From NCBI RefSeq assembly GCF_027359675.1, contig NZ_CP114786.1, forward strand, positions 2,578,501 through 2,642,500: a DNA stretch of 64,000 nt, given 5' to 3'. Of the stretch, positions 62,228 through 64,000 are shown in pieces. A program made the position numbers and the translations under genes. The number at the start of each line of letters is the position of its first letter. Position 1 is the first letter of the stretch. The notes beneath the pieces were generated by a model, which saw nothing but the letters and a program-made list of their open reading frames with translations, was not told the origin of the DNA and searched no databases. This stretch comes from Roseibium sp. Sym1 (lineage in GTDB: Bacteria; Pseudomonadota; Alphaproteobacteria; Rhizobiales; Stappiaceae).

Positions 62228-63584
62228 CGGGCCGGTCGAGCCCGAGGGGCTCCCGTCCGATATTGTCGATGCTCTCTTTTCCAGGCTGACGTCCTTTTCA
62301 AACCTTGCCGTGGCCGTGTCCGGCGGAGCGGATTCGCTGTGTCTCCTGGTGCTGCTGGCGGAGTGGAAGCGGCGGACAGGCTGGCAGGGATCCCTTGAAA
62401 TCCTGTGCGTCGATCACGGCTTGCGCCCCGAAAGTGCCGAAGAGGCAGCCTTTGTTGCCGACTGTGCGCGCGGTGAAGGTGTGCCCTGCACGATATTGCG
62501 CTGGTCGGGGCAAAAGCCCGCCAGCAACCTTCAGGAGGAGGCGCGCCTCGCCCGGTACCGGCTGATGGCGCAGCACATGAGGGGATCCGGATCGGAAGCG
62601 CTGCTTCTTGCCCACCACCAGGACGACCAGGCCGAGACCTTCCTCGACAGGCTGACCCGCGGCAGCGGTGTCGCCGGTCTGGGGGGCATGGCCGCGGACG
62701 AACCGAACGGCCCGGAAGGCCTGCGGCTGCTGCGGCCGTTCCTGGGTGTCGCCAAGGCTCGCCTGGAAGCCAGCCTGAGGGCGCGCGGCAGGACATGGTG
62801 CACCGATCCCTCCAACAGCAACACCAGGTACAAGAGGAGCCGGCTCCGGTCGATCCTGGCGCTCCTGGAAGAAGAGGGCCTGACAGCGGAGCGACTTTCC
62901 AAGACAGCCGGGCACATGCGCCGGGCAGGAGAGGCGCTGGAGGCCTGCCTTCGGGATCTCGCCGAAAAACACCTGATTGAACACCCGGCCGGTCCGTTGA
63001 AACTGGATCGTCTGGCGTACCGGTCGATGACGGAAGAGATGCGGCTGCGACTGCTTACACTCATGATCGCGCGCGTGAGCGGGGCCACGCCGCGGCCGCG
63101 GTTTCGCAATCTGAGTGGACTGGACCGGATGCTGGTCAGGGAGCGGCCCTGCCGTCTGACCCTCGGTGGCGCGGTGTTCGATGCGCGGGATGACGTTGTT
63201 TTCTGCTGGAAGGAACCGGGGCGGACACCACCCGAAACACTGGTTGACCCGGAGGGCAGCGGTCTCTGGGACAACCGGTACCGGTATTGCGTTTCCGACA
63301 GGAGGAAGGCCCACGGTCGGCAAGCGCTTTGTCTCGGGCCGCTCTGCAACGCACCGCTCCGGTCCAGGGACGTCAATTGGCCCAAGGGGTGGCCGAAGGC
63401 CGCCTTCCATTGTGCGCCGGTGGTCTGGGCCGGGGAGGACATCCTGTGTCTGCCCTTCCTGGTGGCCGCTTCAAATCTAGGCAATTCCTGCAAGGGCGAC
63501 GTTTTGGATTTGGAGCGCCTGCCGATCCAAGTTAAGCTTCTTGGTAACTATTTGGACGATGGGACCGTACAAGGCGAAAACTAG
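62211..63584 (+). CDS. tilS: tRNA(Ile)-lysidine synthetase TilS
   Basis: A protein of about 457 residues that adds lysine to C34 of the CAU-anticodon tRNA-Ile. It has the PP-loop VAVSGGADSLCLLVLL (residues 34-49), VDHGLRPESAEEAAFV, LLLAHHQDDQAETFL and RPFLGVAKARLEA. The C-terminal half is less conserved. The start is set at GTG 62211, overlapping cpoB by 17 bp with GGACGAG upstream. Gene order cpoB-tilS-ftsH is standard in alphaproteobacteria. Confidence 0.93.
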   Translation: MPNVPDGPVEPEGLPSDIVDALFSRLTSFSNLAVAVSGGADSLCLLVLLAEWKRRTGWQGSLEILCVDHGLRPESAEEAAFVADCARGEGVPCTILRWSGQKPASNLQEEARLARYRLMAQHMRGSGSEALLLAHHQDDQAETFLDRLTRGSGVAGLGGMAADEPNGPEGLRLLRPFLGVAKARLEASLRARGRTWCTDPSNSNTRYKRSRLRSILALLEEEGLTAERLSKTAGHMRRAGEALEACLRDLAEKHLIEHPAGPLKLDRLAYRSMTEEMRLRLLTLMIARVSGATPRPRFRNLSGLDRMLVRERPCRLTLGGAVFDARDDVVFCWKEPGRTPPETLVDPEGSGLWDNRYRYCVSDRRKAHGRQALCLGPLCNAPLRSRDVNWPKGWPKAAFHCAPVVWAGEDILCLPFLVAASNLGNSCKGDVLDLERLPIQVKLLGNYLDDGTVQGEN

Positions 63585-63725
63585 AGTTTTCCCTGCTAAG
63601 AAGTTCTGATAGAGCTCCGGGCTTAACAAAATAGTCAGTGCATCTGCGCAACTATGGCGCACCGCCTTGGCAGCGGGACTTCGGCGACCTATCTTCGCTG
63701 TAACGAATAAAGACCGCGCGAGCCG

Positions 63726-63819
63726 GGGTCTTTTGAGAATTGGGATCTGGCCGTGTGCGGAGGCAAAGCGCTCCGACCCGGGCCATCGACGGGACCGGAA
63801 CCTAATTCTCAACAGACCC
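63726..63819 (+). other. Structured leader RNA before ftsH
   Basis: GGGTCT (63726-63731) and TTGAGAATT (63733-63741) pair with AATTCTCAA (63804-63812) and AGACCC (63814-63819), forming a long stem with one mismatch that G-U and G-C pairs may extend inward. The enclosed 62 nt contains a smaller stem CGGAG/CTCCG. It ends 31 nt before the ftsH ATG. Confidence 0.55.
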
Positions 63820-63850
63820 AGGGGTCGCGTTGGGCGGCTAAGGAAACGAA

Positions 63851-64000
63851 ATGAACGCACATTTTCGCAACTTTGCTCTCTGGGTGATCATCGCATTGTT
63901 GCTGATCGCCCTGTTCCAGCTTTTTCAAAGCCCGGCGCAGCACGGTGCGACAAATGACATCGCCTATTCGGACTTCATGAAGCAGGTCGACAACGGCGAG
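63851..64000 (+). CDS. ftsH: ATP-dependent zinc metalloprotease FtsH (5' end only)
   Basis: The first 50 codons are visible: MNAHFRNFALWVIIALLLIALFQLFQ, the first membrane helix of FtsH, then YSDFMKQVDNGE, the conserved start of the periplasmic domain. FtsH is a membrane-bound AAA+ protease for quality control and lipopolysaccharide regulation. AAGGAAACGAA precedes the ATG. Position after tilS supports the call. The AAA and protease domains lie beyond the window. Confidence 0.93.
   Translation, partial: MNAHFRNFALWVIIALLLIALFQLFQSPAQHGATNDIAYSDFMKQVDNGE

Noticed and set aside
63709..63734. AAAGACC/GGTCTTT hairpin as tilS terminator
   Set aside because: Weak stem with an 11-nt loop, and part of it is better explained by the long-range ftsH leader stem.

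Overview
The window is chromosomal DNA of a high-GC alphaproteobacterium, most probably a marine member of the Hyphomicrobiales close to Stappiaceae (Roseibium/Labrenzia type). The evidence is gene content and order rather than any single marker. It includes alphaproteobacterial families (DUF1465/RcdA, DUF1013, DUF1192, DUF4164, DUF465), a TAXI-type TRAP transporter, a zapA-6S RNA-fau context, and the ruvCAB-ybgC-tolQRAB-pal-cpoB-tilS-ftsH run. No prophage, insertion sequence, CRISPR array, tRNA or rRNA was seen.

Layout. 1-8.2 kb: purE-purK, two small DUF465 proteins, an acyl-CoA synthetase, a TauE/SafE permease, propionyl-CoA synthetase and a short-chain dehydrogenase. 8.2-15.3 kb: a palindromic repeat, an MsbA-like ABC exporter, rpmE, an RcdA-like cell-cycle adaptor, a candidate small RNA, DUF1192, a quinone oxidoreductase and the DUF1013 regulator. 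15.4-30.2 kb is an accessory stretch: TAXI-TRAP transporter, M50-like protease, a truncated pheA remnant, TauE permease, SDR with divergent AraC regulator, alpha/beta hydrolase beside a decayed ArsR copy, EEP nuclease-like protein, WYL regulator, RidA, intact ArsR, RTX protein and a LytTR membrane regulator. 30.2-43.1 kb is almost all minus strand: tkt, gap, LysE exporter, pgk, VOC protein, fba, ThiE-like protein, SEL1 protein, efp, suhB and a MotA/OmpA-like pair. These include the central Calvin/glycolysis enzymes in one array, with candidate shared operators upstream of gap and fba.

43.8-49.9 kb: DUF4164-zapA, then a 2.5-kb minus-strand insertion and its AT-rich promoter region, then 6S RNA-fau-ymdB-yebC. 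The insertion is the most interesting part of the window. It encodes a 62-residue peptide with a charged leader and a Cys-rich tail (Cys45, Cys49, Cys56), a hairpin attenuator, a radical SAM/SPASM enzyme with a PqqD-like N-terminal domain, and a HET-C-like putative metallohydrolase. I read this as an undescribed RiPP (ribosomally made, radical-SAM-modified peptide) locus placed between zapA and 6S RNA.

49.9-64 kb is conserved housekeeping: MazG-like protein, another TauE permease, ruvC-ruvA-(81-residue membrane protein)-ruvB, a chemotaxis receptor, then the Tol-Pal envelope system, tilS and the start of ftsH, which has a structured leader. CtrA-like boxes lie upstream of tolQ and pal.

Other signals not explained by genes: a three-hairpin candidate sRNA with anti-Shine-Dalgarno-like segments (12.7 kb), a perfect 17-bp inverted repeat (43.5 kb), a palindrome upstream of fba, and two families of dispersed intergenic palindromes.
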